In this document: piece after piece, positions 51,875 through 60,436 of the stretch | How the letters are laid out: each line of letters starts with the position of its first letter | How positions within the stretch are numbered: the stretch's first letter is position 1 | NCBI GenBank assembly: GCA_963832715.1 | Contig: CAWHVB010000002.1 | Span: forward strand, 248,001-312,000 | DNA length: 64,000 nt | DNA from: DATFVA01 sp963832715 | GTDB taxonomy: Bacteria > Bacteroidota > Ignavibacteria > Ignavibacteriales > Ignavibacteriaceae | Direction: 5' to 3' | Made by a program: the position numbers and the translations under genes | The notes under the pieces: model-generated | The model's input: the letters and a program-made list of their open reading frames with translations, nothing else | Told to the model about the DNA's origin: nothing | Databases searched by the model: none

Positions 51875-53101
51875 TCAATTTTTCTTTTTGATTACTACCA
51901 AAGTTTTATCATCCATATACTGCCCGCCTTTTGAGAATTTTATTACATCCTCAAGAATAGCATAGGTAATTTCCCTGGGTGTTTTTTGCTTCGAAGCTCT
52001 GAGGACTTCCATAAGACGTTTCTCCCCGTATAATTCAAAGTTCTCATCAGCAGATTCAGTTACCCCGTCGGAATAAATCAAAAGAATATCGTTCTTGTTG
52101 AAATTTATATTTTCGACCGTATACTTTCCGTGCGGAGTGGGTCCAAGTACCGGTCCTGTGGGATCCAGGTTTTTTATTTCATCTGTTTCGGCAACAAGGA
52201 AGAAAGGAGGATTATGCCCGGCATTAGCATAAAGGAACAGACCGCTTTTATCGGGTGAAAGCTCGCCATAGAAGAGGGATGCAAATTTATCGTCGGCAAA
52301 TATCTTATTAACCAGTTCATTCAATCGTTTCATCATGGGAGAGATTTTAAGTTCAAACGTACTGGCCATCCTGAGTGCACCGGAGATATACATCGCTTCT
52401 GCAGAAGCACTTACTCCTTTGCTGGCTGCGTCGCCGACAGTAACACCGAGACGGTCATCCCCTACCTCGATGTAATCAAAAAAGTCACCGCCGACAATCT
52501 CAGCAGGATTAGTAACGCCGAATAGTTCATAATCAAAAAAGTGATATTCATGTTCAGGAAGTATACTCTTCTGGAGTTCCCGGGCTTTATCAAGATCAGC
52601 TTTAAGATGATAAACCGAAGAGGCGGCTCTTCGCTGTTTAATTCGGGAGGTCAGGGCAGTAGCGATAATATTCAGCGTAATACGGAAATCGTCATCAATA
52701 TTTTCACTGTTCAATGCCAGGAGATATTCGTAGTAGGGCTTCTCATTAAGTTTGATCTTGTCGCCTACTCCTGACGCAGAATATTTGAATATACCTTTCT
52801 GCCTCAGAATCTCGTTTGTTTCGTTTCCTAAAACTGTCCGTTCTTTTGCAATAAAATCGAATACCGGGTATTCACTTATTAATATCCTGAAATCCGGGTG
52901 TATAGAATCCACAGAACCTGTCTGGTACAACAGGGCATAACTGCCCTCATCAACTTTTAGCTTCCAGAGTCTGCCCCCGTTTACGTTGATTTCTTCATTG
53001 GCAATTATTTGATTAAGTACTTCAGTAAGCATCGATTCTTCGGAAGCGAATTTCTGTGAAGCTATAGTCTCTACTGTTTTATATAGTTTTTTCTGATCCA
53101 T
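51875..53101 (-). CDS. SpoIIE/RsbU-type serine phosphatase
   Basis: 408 residues. The N-terminal half (about 1-170) has a GAF-like sensory layout; a short coiled coil leads to the PP2C-like SpoIIE domain with GGDFFDYIEV (about 203-212), GDAASKGVSASAEA, FYGELSPDKSGLFLYANAGHNPP and IYSDGVTE. Metal-binding aspartates are intact. These phosphatases act on anti-sigma-factor antagonists in partner-switching. No kinase or antagonist gene lies in the window. The upstream region consists of 8-bp repeats. Confidence 0.87.
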   Translation of the reverse strand: MDQKKLYKTVETIASQKFASEESMLTEVLNQIIANEEINVNGGRLWKLKVDEGSYALLYQTGSVDSIHPDFRILISEYPVFDFIAKERTVLGNETNEILRQKGIFKYSASGVGDKIKLNEKPYYEYLLALNSENIDDDFRITLNIIATALTSRIKQRRAASSVYHLKADLDKARELQKSILPEHEYHFFDYELFGVTNPAEIVGGDFFDYIEVGDDRLGVTVGDAASKGVSASAEAMYISGALRMASTFELKISPMMKRLNELVNKIFADDKFASLFYGELSPDKSGLFLYANAGHNPPFFLVAETDEIKNLDPTGPVLGPTPHGKYTVENINFNKNDILLIYSDGVTESADENFELYGEKRLMEVLRASKQKTPREITYAILEDVIKFSKGGQYMDDKTLVVIKKKN

Positions 53102-53312
53102 AATTTTGGATTTTCGAATTAATTTAGCGAATAAATGAATTATCGAATTTACGAATTAATTCACTAAATCCCGTAATTAATTTGGCGGATTTACGGATTG
53201 GCGAATTGACGAATTAATTAGCGGATTAAGGAATTGGCGGTTTAGCGAATTAAGTACCCAATTAATTCGCTAAATCCGTTAATCCGACAATTCACTGATT
53301 CGTTAATTCGTT
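53102..53312. repeat. Block of 8-bp degenerate repeats in opposite orientations
   Basis: The left side reads as consecutive 8-mers of type RCGRATTN (GCGGATTT, ACGGATTG, GCGAATTG, ACGAATTA, then GCGGATTA, AGGAATTG, GCGGTTTA, GCGAATTA). The right side carries their reverse complement (TAATTCGC, TAAATCCG, TTAATCCG, ACAATTCA, CTGATTCG, TTAATTCG). An earlier, more decayed set lies at 53112-53180. The block reaches into the last codons of the M64 peptidase gene. Confidence 0.8.
53241..53274. repeat. 13-bp perfect stem-loop inside the 8-bp repeat block
   Basis: TTTAGCGAATTAA pairs with TTAATTCGCTAAA across the 8-nt GTACCCAA. It marks the point where the repeats change orientation. No T-run, so it is not a standard terminator. 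Confidence 0.7.
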
Positions 53313-54571
53313 AAGAAATCTATCATCCTCTGGATTGCGCGTTTGCAGACAGGGCAGAAATTATTAACTGTTGCGGTTTTCATACTGCAATCCTCCATAG
53401 GACGATAAACACCCTTAGCTACGTACCCCCCTCCTTCGAATACCCCGACAGTATTCTTATACTTTGCAATATCAGGGGTTGGTATAGGTGTATCCTTATC
53501 AACCATGTCCTTCCATTTTGAATCGAAATCTACAAGGGTCGTTATATTTGGCTCAAGAGGTTCCACATCAAGGGGATAAAAATCATTATATGCCACATCG
53601 GATGTATAATATTCGTCGGCAAGGAATGCAAAACCGTGTCCGAATTCATGAGAGAAGACATATTCACTGAAAACATTATTATTCACACAAACCGAATAAT
53701 AATTGTATATAGAGCCTCCCCCGTATTTACCGGAATTAACGAGAATATATATCTGATCATACGGAGCATTAGCAGCGAGATCGCGTACTGATTTATAATC
53801 TGACGTCATCAGGTATCTCTCGAGGTCAAAAGTATAAAACTCAGTATTCATCAAAGTTTTTTTCCATACCCCATCGGCAGGAATATCTGTGCCTTCTTCC
53901 GGTGAAGGAGCCTCTACTCCCCATATATTAAACTTATCTTTATTTTCCGAGTATGGCGATACGGCTAAGAGATAACCTGCAAACTTCTTACAATCATTTT
54001 TAAACTGTTCCATTTGATCGGCGGTGTATCCCTCAGGTAATATAACTATATCTACTTTCACTGCAGGGTCGCCGTTATTAATAACCTTAAATGACGGGTA
54101 CTCGAGATGTCTTTCGAAGGAGATAAAATAGTCATCAGGATCGACGTTGTATTCAAATTTTTTATGCAGGATATTCATTTTATCACGGCTGTTAAATTCT
54201 ATCCTGATCTTTTCCTTCGGATAAGGCATTGTAACAGTTTCACTAAAGGTTTTTACCGTATGTTTGGCTTCATCTGTAGTCTGCCATTCATCGAACAAAG
54301 TGGAGTAAGTGTGAGAATAGATCAGTTTGTTCTCTTCCTGATCAAATACTTTAACTTCATAACGTCCGTAGTTAAAAGTATCTATAAGACTGGTTTTCGC
54401 TCCTCCCCAGTACGGTTCTTCCTTGAGTTCGTCTATTGAATATGAATCATTGAGGCTGTCGCCCGTATGGAAATAATCAACCCGAAGAGTTTTATTTTCA
54501 AAATAATGATCGAAATTTACCTGCGGAAACAGGGTAACTGATGCAAACAGAATAATGAGGATGGTTTTCAT
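53303..54571 (-). CDS. M64-family secreted zinc peptidase
   Basis: 422 residues. Signal peptide (about 1-18), an N-terminal beta domain and the M64 catalytic part: VDIVILPEGYTADQM (about 183-197), NYYSVCVNNN, and the zinc motif HEFGHGFAFLADEYY (about 301-315), followed by the conserved MEDCSM with CPVC near the end. The family is named after an IgA-cleaving enzyme; in environmental bacteria the substrate is unknown. The last two codons lie in the 8-bp repeat block. Confidence 0.92.
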   Translation of the reverse strand: MKTILIILFASVTLFPQVNFDHYFENKTLRVDYFHTGDSLNDSYSIDELKEEPYWGGAKTSLIDTFNYGRYEVKVFDQEENKLIYSHTYSTLFDEWQTTDEAKHTVKTFSETVTMPYPKEKIRIEFNSRDKMNILHKKFEYNVDPDDYFISFERHLEYPSFKVINNGDPAVKVDIVILPEGYTADQMEQFKNDCKKFAGYLLAVSPYSENKDKFNIWGVEAPSPEEGTDIPADGVWKKTLMNTEFYTFDLERYLMTSDYKSVRDLAANAPYDQIYILVNSGKYGGGSIYNYYSVCVNNNVFSEYVFSHEFGHGFAFLADEYYTSDVAYNDFYPLDVEPLEPNITTLVDFDSKWKDMVDKDTPIPTPDIAKYKNTVGVFEGGGYVAKGVYRPMEDCSMKTATVNNFCPVCKRAIQRMIDFLTN

Positions 54572-54615
54572 TTTGATTCCGGAATAATAATTAGTCTATT
54601 TCCAAAAATAAAAAA

Positions 54616-55200
54616 TCAGACAATAACTTTTCTCGAACCCGGTTTGACAAGAGGGATATTTTTTTTGCACAACGGACATTCGTCAGGTAAGTAGGAAACT
54701 ACTTCCATCTTCATTGTACTCTTCTGAGGATATCCGAAATCAACCTTTCCGTTGCTGCGGTCGACAATATAACCGACGCCAACTACTTGCCCGCCCTGTC
54801 CTTTCACGATATCAATTACCTCGAATACAGAGCCGCCGGTAGTAACGACGTCTTCACAGACTAATATTTTTTCACCAGGTTCAATTGTAAATCCCCTGCG
54901 AAGAGTAAGTTTCTTATCTTCTCGCTCTGCAAAGATCGATCTTTTATTTAACTGCCGGGCAACTTCCTGTCCCACTATAATTCCTCCCATCGCAGGGGAA
55001 ATCACTGTATCGATATCATAATCTTTGAAATGATCTGCAATTATTCCGCATACCTTTTCAGTATACTCCGGGTACTGAAGCACCTTTGCACACTGAAAAT
55101 ACATATTGCTGTGTCTGCCTGAGGTAAGCAGAAAATGTCCTTCTAAGAGCGCCCCTGTTTTTTTGAATATTTCAAGAATATTGTTTTCATCCGAGATCAT
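54616..55200 (-). CDS. pyrE: Orotate phosphoribosyltransferase PyrE
   Basis: 194 residues. Converts orotate and PRPP to OMP. PRPP motif EKILVCEDVVTTGGSVFEV (about 98-116), the AEREDKKLTLRRGF loop and LTSGRHSNMYFQCA near the N-terminus. The C-terminal tail PDECPLCKKNIPLVKPG has a Cys pair seen in the longer bacterial PyrE subgroup. Its start overlaps the TPR gene by 14 nt. It is far from pyrB/pyrR, so the pathway is scattered. Confidence 0.94.
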   Translation of the reverse strand: MISDENNILEIFKKTGALLEGHFLLTSGRHSNMYFQCAKVLQYPEYTEKVCGIIADHFKDYDIDTVISPAMGGIIVGQEVARQLNKRSIFAEREDKKLTLRRGFTIEPGEKILVCEDVVTTGGSVFEVIDIVKGQGGQVVGVGYIVDRSNGKVDFGYPQKSTMKMEVVSYLPDECPLCKKNIPLVKPGSRKVIV

Positions 55201-55504
55201 CCAGGAAATCCTCCATTTCTTTTGCCGATTTTTTATCTCCCGCTTTGCGTGCTGCTTCTATTCCTTGTCTGTACAGTTTCTTAGCTTCTTCAATTTTATC
55301 TTCTTTTTCCTTTAACTGAGCAAACTGAAGGTAGCCTGCAATATAGCCGGGATTCTGATCCAGTAATTTATTAAAAAATTCCTCAGCTTTCTGCAGCTGA
55401 TTCTCCGACATATACTCAAGTGCAAGTCCGTATAAAACAAAAGGATCTTCAGGATCCTTTTTATAAAATTCGAGCAGTCCCTCGAGTCTTTTATTCACTA
55501 TCAA
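55187..55504 (-). CDS. Small TPR-repeat protein
   Basis: 105 residues with about two and a half TPR units (DPFVLYGLALEYMSENQLQKAE, NPGYIAGYLQFAQLKEKEDK, EEAKKLYRQGIEAARKAG). No signal peptide, so cytosolic; likely a protein-protein adaptor. Overlaps pterin dehydratase by 4 nt upstream and pyrE by 14 nt downstream. Confidence 0.8.
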   Translation of the reverse strand: MIVNKRLEGLLEFYKKDPEDPFVLYGLALEYMSENQLQKAEEFFNKLLDQNPGYIAGYLQFAQLKEKEDKIEEAKKLYRQGIEAARKAGDKKSAKEMEDFLDDLG

Positions 55505-55800
55505 ATATTCTCAATTTTCTGAGCGAGTTTGAAATCATTTTCGGTAACACCGCCGGCACTGTGGGTAGAAACAGTGATCTTTACTTTATTCCAATCATGC
55601 AGAAAGATATCCGGATGATGGTCCATCTCCTCTGCCCTCTCACCAATTTTATTAACGAAACCAAGTGCTTCTTTAAAATCTTTCAGCTCGTATTCTTTAC
55701 CGATCTGATTATTCTTAAATTCCCAGCCTTTAAGAGCGTCGAGCTTTTTATTGATTGCAGTTTGATCCAGTACCTGCATCATCGCCTCCTTATTATTCAT
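55501..55800 (-). CDS. phhB: Pterin-4a-carbinolamine dehydratase
   Basis: 99 residues, normal for this one-domain enzyme, which dehydrates 4a-hydroxytetrahydropterin. Signature EEMDHHPDIFLHDWNKVKI (about 58-76) carries the catalytic histidines, followed by THSAGGVTENDFKLA. No aromatic amino acid hydroxylase lies nearby, so its physiological partner is unknown. First of three overlapping genes with the TPR protein and pyrE. Confidence 0.92.
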   Translation of the reverse strand: MNNKEAMMQVLDQTAINKKLDALKGWEFKNNQIGKEYELKDFKEALGFVNKIGERAEEMDHHPDIFLHDWNKVKITVSTHSAGGVTENDFKLAQKIENI

Positions 55801-55817
55801 GGGTTTTTCAATTCAGA

Positions 55818-55869
55818 GCTAAACGGCGTTTCGCCTTACATAGCTAGCGAAACAGCGTTTCGCTTTACA
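55818..55869. repeat. Dispersed palindromic repeat, copies 3 and 4 in tandem
   Basis: GCTAAACGGCGTTTCGCCTTACA (in two parts: GCTAAACGGCG and TTTCGCCTTACA) is followed 5 bp later by AGCGAAACAGCGTTTCGCT plus TTACA. The first is a diverged copy, the second exact. Confidence 0.75.
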
Positions 55870-55888
55870 CGAGGAAATTTAAATAAAA

Positions 55889-55918
55889 AAAAGGCGTATT
55901 AAAAGAAATACGCCTTTT
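55889..55918 (-). terminator. Strong terminator after clpC
   Basis: AAAAGGCGTATT pairs with AATACGCCTTTT over 12 bp around a 6-nt loop. On the minus strand it is followed by eight consecutive T residues counting the stem end, fitting termination of clpC. The opposite side has only a short T tract. Confidence 0.85.
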
Positions 55919-55949
55919 ATGAACATGTGATGTATTGATTCACACAAAA

Positions 55950-58460
55950 TTACGAGCCGGCTTCACCTTTACCGGGTTGTTGTTCCTCTTCATCGGTCAG
56001 ATTTATGTCCATATTATCATTTACAAAGATAAGCTCTTCCATATTTTCAACGTGTCTGGCTACTATTTTAGAACCATCTTTGAACTTTCCTCTGAGAATT
56101 TCCTCGGCAATAGGATCTTCAACATATTTCTGGATAGCCCTTCTTAAAGGTCTGGCTCCGAATTTCTGATCGAATCCTTTCTCAACCAGGAATTCCTTAG
56201 CCGTCTGATCCAGAGTAAGTTCCATCTTATTGTCATGAATATTCTTGTGGAGTTCCTTCATTTCAATATCAATGATCTGAAGTATATCTTCTTTTTCAAG
56301 ATTTCTAAATACAATAGTTTCATCCACACGGTTCAGGAATTCAGGATTGAAGAGTTTTCTCATTGCCTCTTCTACTGTATTCTTAAGGCTCGAATACCTG
56401 TCGGCTGCGTCTTCACCGCCGAAACCGAATGAGCTGATATTTTTGATATCCCTTGCACCGATATTGGATGTCATTATTATAATAGTATTCTTGAAATCAA
56501 CTTTTCGTCCAAGACTGTCGGTAAGCATACCATCATCAAGTACCTGCAGCAGTATGCTGAAGATATCCGGATGAGCTTTTTCAATCTCATCAAAAAGAAC
56601 TACTGAGTATGGTCTCCTGCGTACTTTCTCGGTAAGCTGACCGCCTTCTTCATAGCCGACGTATCCGGGAGGCGCTCCAACCAGTCTTGACAGGGAGAAT
56701 TTCTCCATATATTCACTCATATCAATCCTGATAAGTGCATTTTCGCTGTCGAAAAGGTAGCGTGCAAGAGCCTTACATAACTCGGTTTTACCTACTCCTG
56801 TAGGACCGAGGAAAATGAAACTTCCTATAGGCCTGTTCGGATTTTTAAGTCCCGCTCTTGTCCTGCGGATAGCCTTGGTGAGTTTACCAACAGCTTCATC
56901 CTGTCCTACAATATATTGTTTCAGCGAGTCAGACATATTCAGAAGCTTTTCAGATTCAGTCTGGGCAACACGGTTAACCGGTATACCTGTCATCATTGCT
57001 ACAACAGTTGCGATATCCTCTTCACTTACATCGTGTATGATATCTTTGGTCTTTGCTTCCCATTCCCTGCGGGCAATCTCGAGATCTGACTGAAGATTTC
57101 TCTCTTTATCTCTTAGTCTCGCAGCTTCTTCATAGTCCTGACGTTTAACTACTGCAGCTTTCTCGCCTCTGACTTTCTCGATGCTGTCTTCAAGGTCAAG
57201 CACTTCCTGGGGAACTTCAAAATTTCCCATATGAACTCTTGAACCTGCTTCATCTATTACATCGATCGCCTTATCGGGCAGGTGTCTGTCGGTTATATAA
57301 CGGTTGCTTAAACGGACTGCAGAGTCTATTGCATCATTGCTATACCGTACATGATGATGCTCTTCATATTTAAATTTGATGTTGTTAAGGATCTGAAGGG
57401 TTTCTTCATAACTCGGCGGTTCAACCATTACCTTCTGGAACCTTCTATCAAGTGCGCCGTCTGTTTCAATATATTTCCGGTATTCATCCAGGGTGGTAGC
57501 GCCGATGCACTGTATATCTCCGCGTGCAAGTGCCGGCTTGAACATATTCGATGCATCCAGCGAACCGGAAGCACCTCCTGCACCTACAATTGTATGGAGT
57601 TCATCGATAAAAAGAATTACTTCTTTTGCTTTTTCAAGCTCATTCATCAGAGCCTTCATTCTCTCTTCAAACTGACCGCGGTATTTAGTACCTGCAACCA
57701 GTCCGGCAAGATCCAGAGTTACTACTCTTTTTTCCTGAAGTATCCGGGGAACCTTCTTCTGCATAATCCTTAACGCGAGTCCTTCAGCTATGGCAGTTTT
57801 GCCGACGCCGGGTTCGCCAATAAGTACAGGATTATTCTTTTTCCTTCTGCTCAAAATCTGGGCTACGCGTTCAATCTCCCTTTCCCTTCCGACAACCGGA
57901 TCAAGTTTATCTTCCAGAGCAAACTTTGTAAGATCGCGTCCGAAATTATCAAGAACCGGGGTTTTGGTGCGTTCAACTTTTTTATCAACAGGGGGTACCG
58001 CTCCTGAAGGATCTTTGGGATTCTTACTGCTGAGCATAGAGTTTAATTCTGCTCTTGCTGAGTCGTAAGTTACATTGAACTGATGCAGTATCTGCGTGGC
58101 GATATTATCCTCATCTCTTAATAGTGAGAGAAGAAGGTGTTCGGTGCCGATAACATCGGCTTTATAAATCTTGGATTCGATCTGCGTAATTTTTAATACT
58201 TTCTCTGCCTGTTTTGTCAGAGGGATATTTCCAATCGTTAAAGTACCGCCTGAAGTTCTTACTGTATCTTCAATTGCTTTCTTCAGTTTCATTAAGTCGC
58301 AATCCAGATTCCTGAGAATTCTGACCGCAACTCCCTGGCCTTCCCTGATTATTCCTAATAACAAATGCTCAGTACCGATATAATCATGACCAAGCCTCAA
58401 CGCCTCCTCACGGCTTAACCTGATTACATCCTGTAGTCTGTCTGAGAAATTTCCATCCAT
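55950..58460 (-). CDS. clpC: ClpC, Clp protease ATPase subunit
   Basis: 836 residues. Two Clp-N repeats (about 1-145), first AAA+ domain with GEPGVGKTAIAEG (about 215-227), a UVR-type middle segment (VKRQDYEEAARLRDKERNLQ, about 425-444) that marks ClpC rather than ClpB, second AAA+ with GPTGVGKTELCKAL (about 550) and the D2-small domain ending KFGARPLRRAIQ. Unfolds proteins for ClpP; no clpP is in the window. Ends at a strong terminator. Confidence 0.97.
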   Translation of the reverse strand: MDGNFSDRLQDVIRLSREEALRLGHDYIGTEHLLLGIIREGQGVAVRILRNLDCDLMKLKKAIEDTVRTSGGTLTIGNIPLTKQAEKVLKITQIESKIYKADVIGTEHLLLSLLRDEDNIATQILHQFNVTYDSARAELNSMLSSKNPKDPSGAVPPVDKKVERTKTPVLDNFGRDLTKFALEDKLDPVVGREREIERVAQILSRRKKNNPVLIGEPGVGKTAIAEGLALRIMQKKVPRILQEKRVVTLDLAGLVAGTKYRGQFEERMKALMNELEKAKEVILFIDELHTIVGAGGASGSLDASNMFKPALARGDIQCIGATTLDEYRKYIETDGALDRRFQKVMVEPPSYEETLQILNNIKFKYEEHHHVRYSNDAIDSAVRLSNRYITDRHLPDKAIDVIDEAGSRVHMGNFEVPQEVLDLEDSIEKVRGEKAAVVKRQDYEEAARLRDKERNLQSDLEIARREWEAKTKDIIHDVSEEDIATVVAMMTGIPVNRVAQTESEKLLNMSDSLKQYIVGQDEAVGKLTKAIRRTRAGLKNPNRPIGSFIFLGPTGVGKTELCKALARYLFDSENALIRIDMSEYMEKFSLSRLVGAPPGYVGYEEGGQLTEKVRRRPYSVVLFDEIEKAHPDIFSILLQVLDDGMLTDSLGRKVDFKNTIIIMTSNIGARDIKNISSFGFGGEDAADRYSSLKNTVEEAMRKLFNPEFLNRVDETIVFRNLEKEDILQIIDIEMKELHKNIHDNKMELTLDQTAKEFLVEKGFDQKFGARPLRRAIQKYVEDPIAEEILRGKFKDGSKIVARHVENMEELIFVNDNMDINLTDEEEQQPGKGEAGS

Positions 58461-58841
58461 AATTTTTCCTTACTTTCCTATGAGGTTTTATTTACTCTTC
58501 TGCTAAAAAACTCTTGTTAATATATAAATAGATAATTCTGCAATCAAGATAGCACAAATTCAAAAAAACTCTCATTATTTTTATATTTATTTAATATCCT
58601 ATTTCCGTATCTGTACTTTCCAATAATTAAACAATTATTATACCATTGAAAGTGAGGTATGTTGCATCTGTAGGTTACATCAATTCTTAGTGTTAATTAG
58701 TGCAGTTAAAATGACAATTTTAATCTAACACCGATTCCAGACATAATACCGTCCAATCCAGTATCCATTTATTTCTAATAAAGTAAATATATAGTTAAAT
58801 TAAAATCCAATTAAATTTTATATTCTTGGGAGATCTCGCAA
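58461..58841. other. Divergent intergenic region between clpC and floA
   Basis: Very AT-rich, containing promoters for both genes by position. No CIRCE inverted repeat (TTAGCACTC type) for HrcA and no CtsR-like direct repeats were found. GGGAG precedes the floA start at about 9 nt. Confidence 0.5.
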
Positions 58842-59831
58842 ATGGAAGCACTAACCGGACTATCAATCGTAATTATAATCGCAATAATCCTCTTTTTGAT
58901 CGTTTTCCTATATTTTGTTCCGATAGGACTGTTTATTACAGCCTACTTTTCTGGAGTAAAACTGAAGATTTTTAAGGACCTGATAGGTATGCGCCTGAGA
59001 AAAGTGCCCCCTGTAGTGATTGTCAGAAGTATGATTACCGCTACGAAGGCAGGTATTAAGGTAGAACAGAACAAACTTGAAGCCCATTACCTGGCAGGCG
59101 GAAATGTTGTAAAAGTAATCAATGCCCTGGTTTCGGCGGATAAAGCCAACCTGGGATTGACATTTGAGCGCGCCACGGCTATTGATCTGGCAGGCAGAGA
59201 TGTCTTAGAAGCTGTCAAAATGTCAGTCATACCTAAGGTAATTGAGACACCAGTTGTCGCTGCAGTGGCAAAAGATGGCATTCAGCTCAAAGCAATCGCA
59301 AGAATTACCGTCAGGGCAAACATCGAAAGGCTGGTCGGCGGCGCCGGTGAAGCGACAATACTGGCGAGGGTCGGCGAGGGTATAGTGTCTACTATTGGTT
59401 CAAGTGATTCTCATAAACATGTACTGGAAAATCCGGACAGGATCTCTAAAAGTGTTCTTGCTAAAGGACTTGATTCAGGTACTGCATTTGAGATACTTTC
59501 AATCGATATTGCAGATGTGGATGTCGGTGAAAATATCGGGGCTAAACTGCAGACAGACCAGGCGGAAGCTGATCTGAAGATTGCACGCGCTAAAGCAGAG
59601 GAAAGAAGAGCAGCGGCGGTTGCAACTGAACAGGAGAATATAGCTGAAGTAGCAAAACAGCGCGCAAGAGTGGTTGAAGCAGAGGCTGAAGTGCCGAAAG
59701 CAATGGCCGATGCATTCAGAACCGGAAATCTCGGTATTATGGACTATTATGGTATGAAGAATATTCAATCTGATACAGATATGAGAAACGCTATTTCCAA
59801 ACCTGAGAGAAAGAAAGATAAAGAAAGCTGA
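58842..59831 (+). CDS. floA: FloA, flotillin-like SPFH membrane protein
   Basis: 329 residues: a hydrophobic N-terminal hairpin (about 5-40), then the UPF0365/FloA core (PPVVIVRSMITATKAGI, LEAHYLAGGNVVKVINAL) with the SPFH-like domain, and an Ala/Glu-rich coiled coil (about 240-300, AEERRAAAVATEQENIAEVA). The family organises membrane microdomains. Stop and the next gene's ATG overlap as TGATG, so the next gene is translationally coupled. Confidence 0.93.
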   Translation: MEALTGLSIVIIIAIILFLIVFLYFVPIGLFITAYFSGVKLKIFKDLIGMRLRKVPPVVIVRSMITATKAGIKVEQNKLEAHYLAGGNVVKVINALVSADKANLGLTFERATAIDLAGRDVLEAVKMSVIPKVIETPVVAAVAKDGIQLKAIARITVRANIERLVGGAGEATILARVGEGIVSTIGSSDSHKHVLENPDRISKSVLAKGLDSGTAFEILSIDIADVDVGENIGAKLQTDQAEADLKIARAKAEERRAAAVATEQENIAEVAKQRARVVEAEAEVPKAMADAFRTGNLGIMDYYGMKNIQSDTDMRNAISKPERKKDKES

Positions 59832-60436
59832 TGAGCGACTATTTCCAGATAATTATTTACCTGATTATAATCTTTGCATTCCTTAATTCATTGTTTAAGA
59901 AAAAGGATAAGGAAAAAACACCTCCGGGTACGTCAAATTCCCCTGACAGGGAGAGACAAAGAAGCCAGGTTCCGCAGGGTTATGACCAATCGCGTAAGCA
60001 GGTAGAATACGATATAATGAAAGAAATAGAAGGACTTTTCAAAGGTGAAATCGATTATCCCGGCCGCACCAAGATGGAATCGGACATAGAAAAAGCTGAG
60101 ATGAGAAAAGTGCCTGATGAAGAACATACGGAGGATAAGGAATGGCATACAGAGGATAGCGAATGGCATACAGAAGATGAAGAGTGGCATGAGCAGTCTA
60201 AAAAAGAGCATCAGCTCGATAAAAGCTGGCACAGTATTACTTCATATAAAAAACCAGTCGTCGATGCAGCTATTGAAAAGGAAGCAGAAAGATTTGAACG
60301 TATGCTGGCCGACCGGAATAAGGAAGTTCCTTATCCTTTTGACGACCTTCGGAAAAAATTATATTCACCTGAGTCATTAAAAGAATTCATTGTATTTTCA
60401 GAGATATTAGGAAAGCCGAAATACCTGCGTAGATGA
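59831..60436 (+). CDS. Single-span protein with acidic/His tandem repeats, between floA and helicase
   Basis: 201 residues. One membrane helix at the N-terminus (about 5-18), then a charged region and, at about residues 97-125, tandem copies of EWHTED-type heptads (KEWHTEDS, EWHTEDE, EWHEQSK), followed by a helical C-terminus (ERMLADRNKEVPYPFDDLRKK...FSEILGKPKYLRR) that may be the conserved part. Coupled to floA and to the helicase by overlaps of 1 and 4 nt. His-rich acidic repeats could bind metals. No known family. Confidence 0.7.
   Translation: MSDYFQIIIYLIIIFAFLNSLFKKKDKEKTPPGTSNSPDRERQRSQVPQGYDQSRKQVEYDIMKEIEGLFKGEIDYPGRTKMESDIEKAEMRKVPDEEHTEDKEWHTEDSEWHTEDEEWHEQSKKEHQLDKSWHSITSYKKPVVDAAIEKEAERFERMLADRNKEVPYPFDDLRKKLYSPESLKEFIVFSEILGKPKYLRR

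Noticed and set aside
58461..58841. Heat-shock operators (CIRCE or CtsR repeats) upstream of clpC
   Set aside because: Searched by eye for the inverted and direct repeat motifs; none found.
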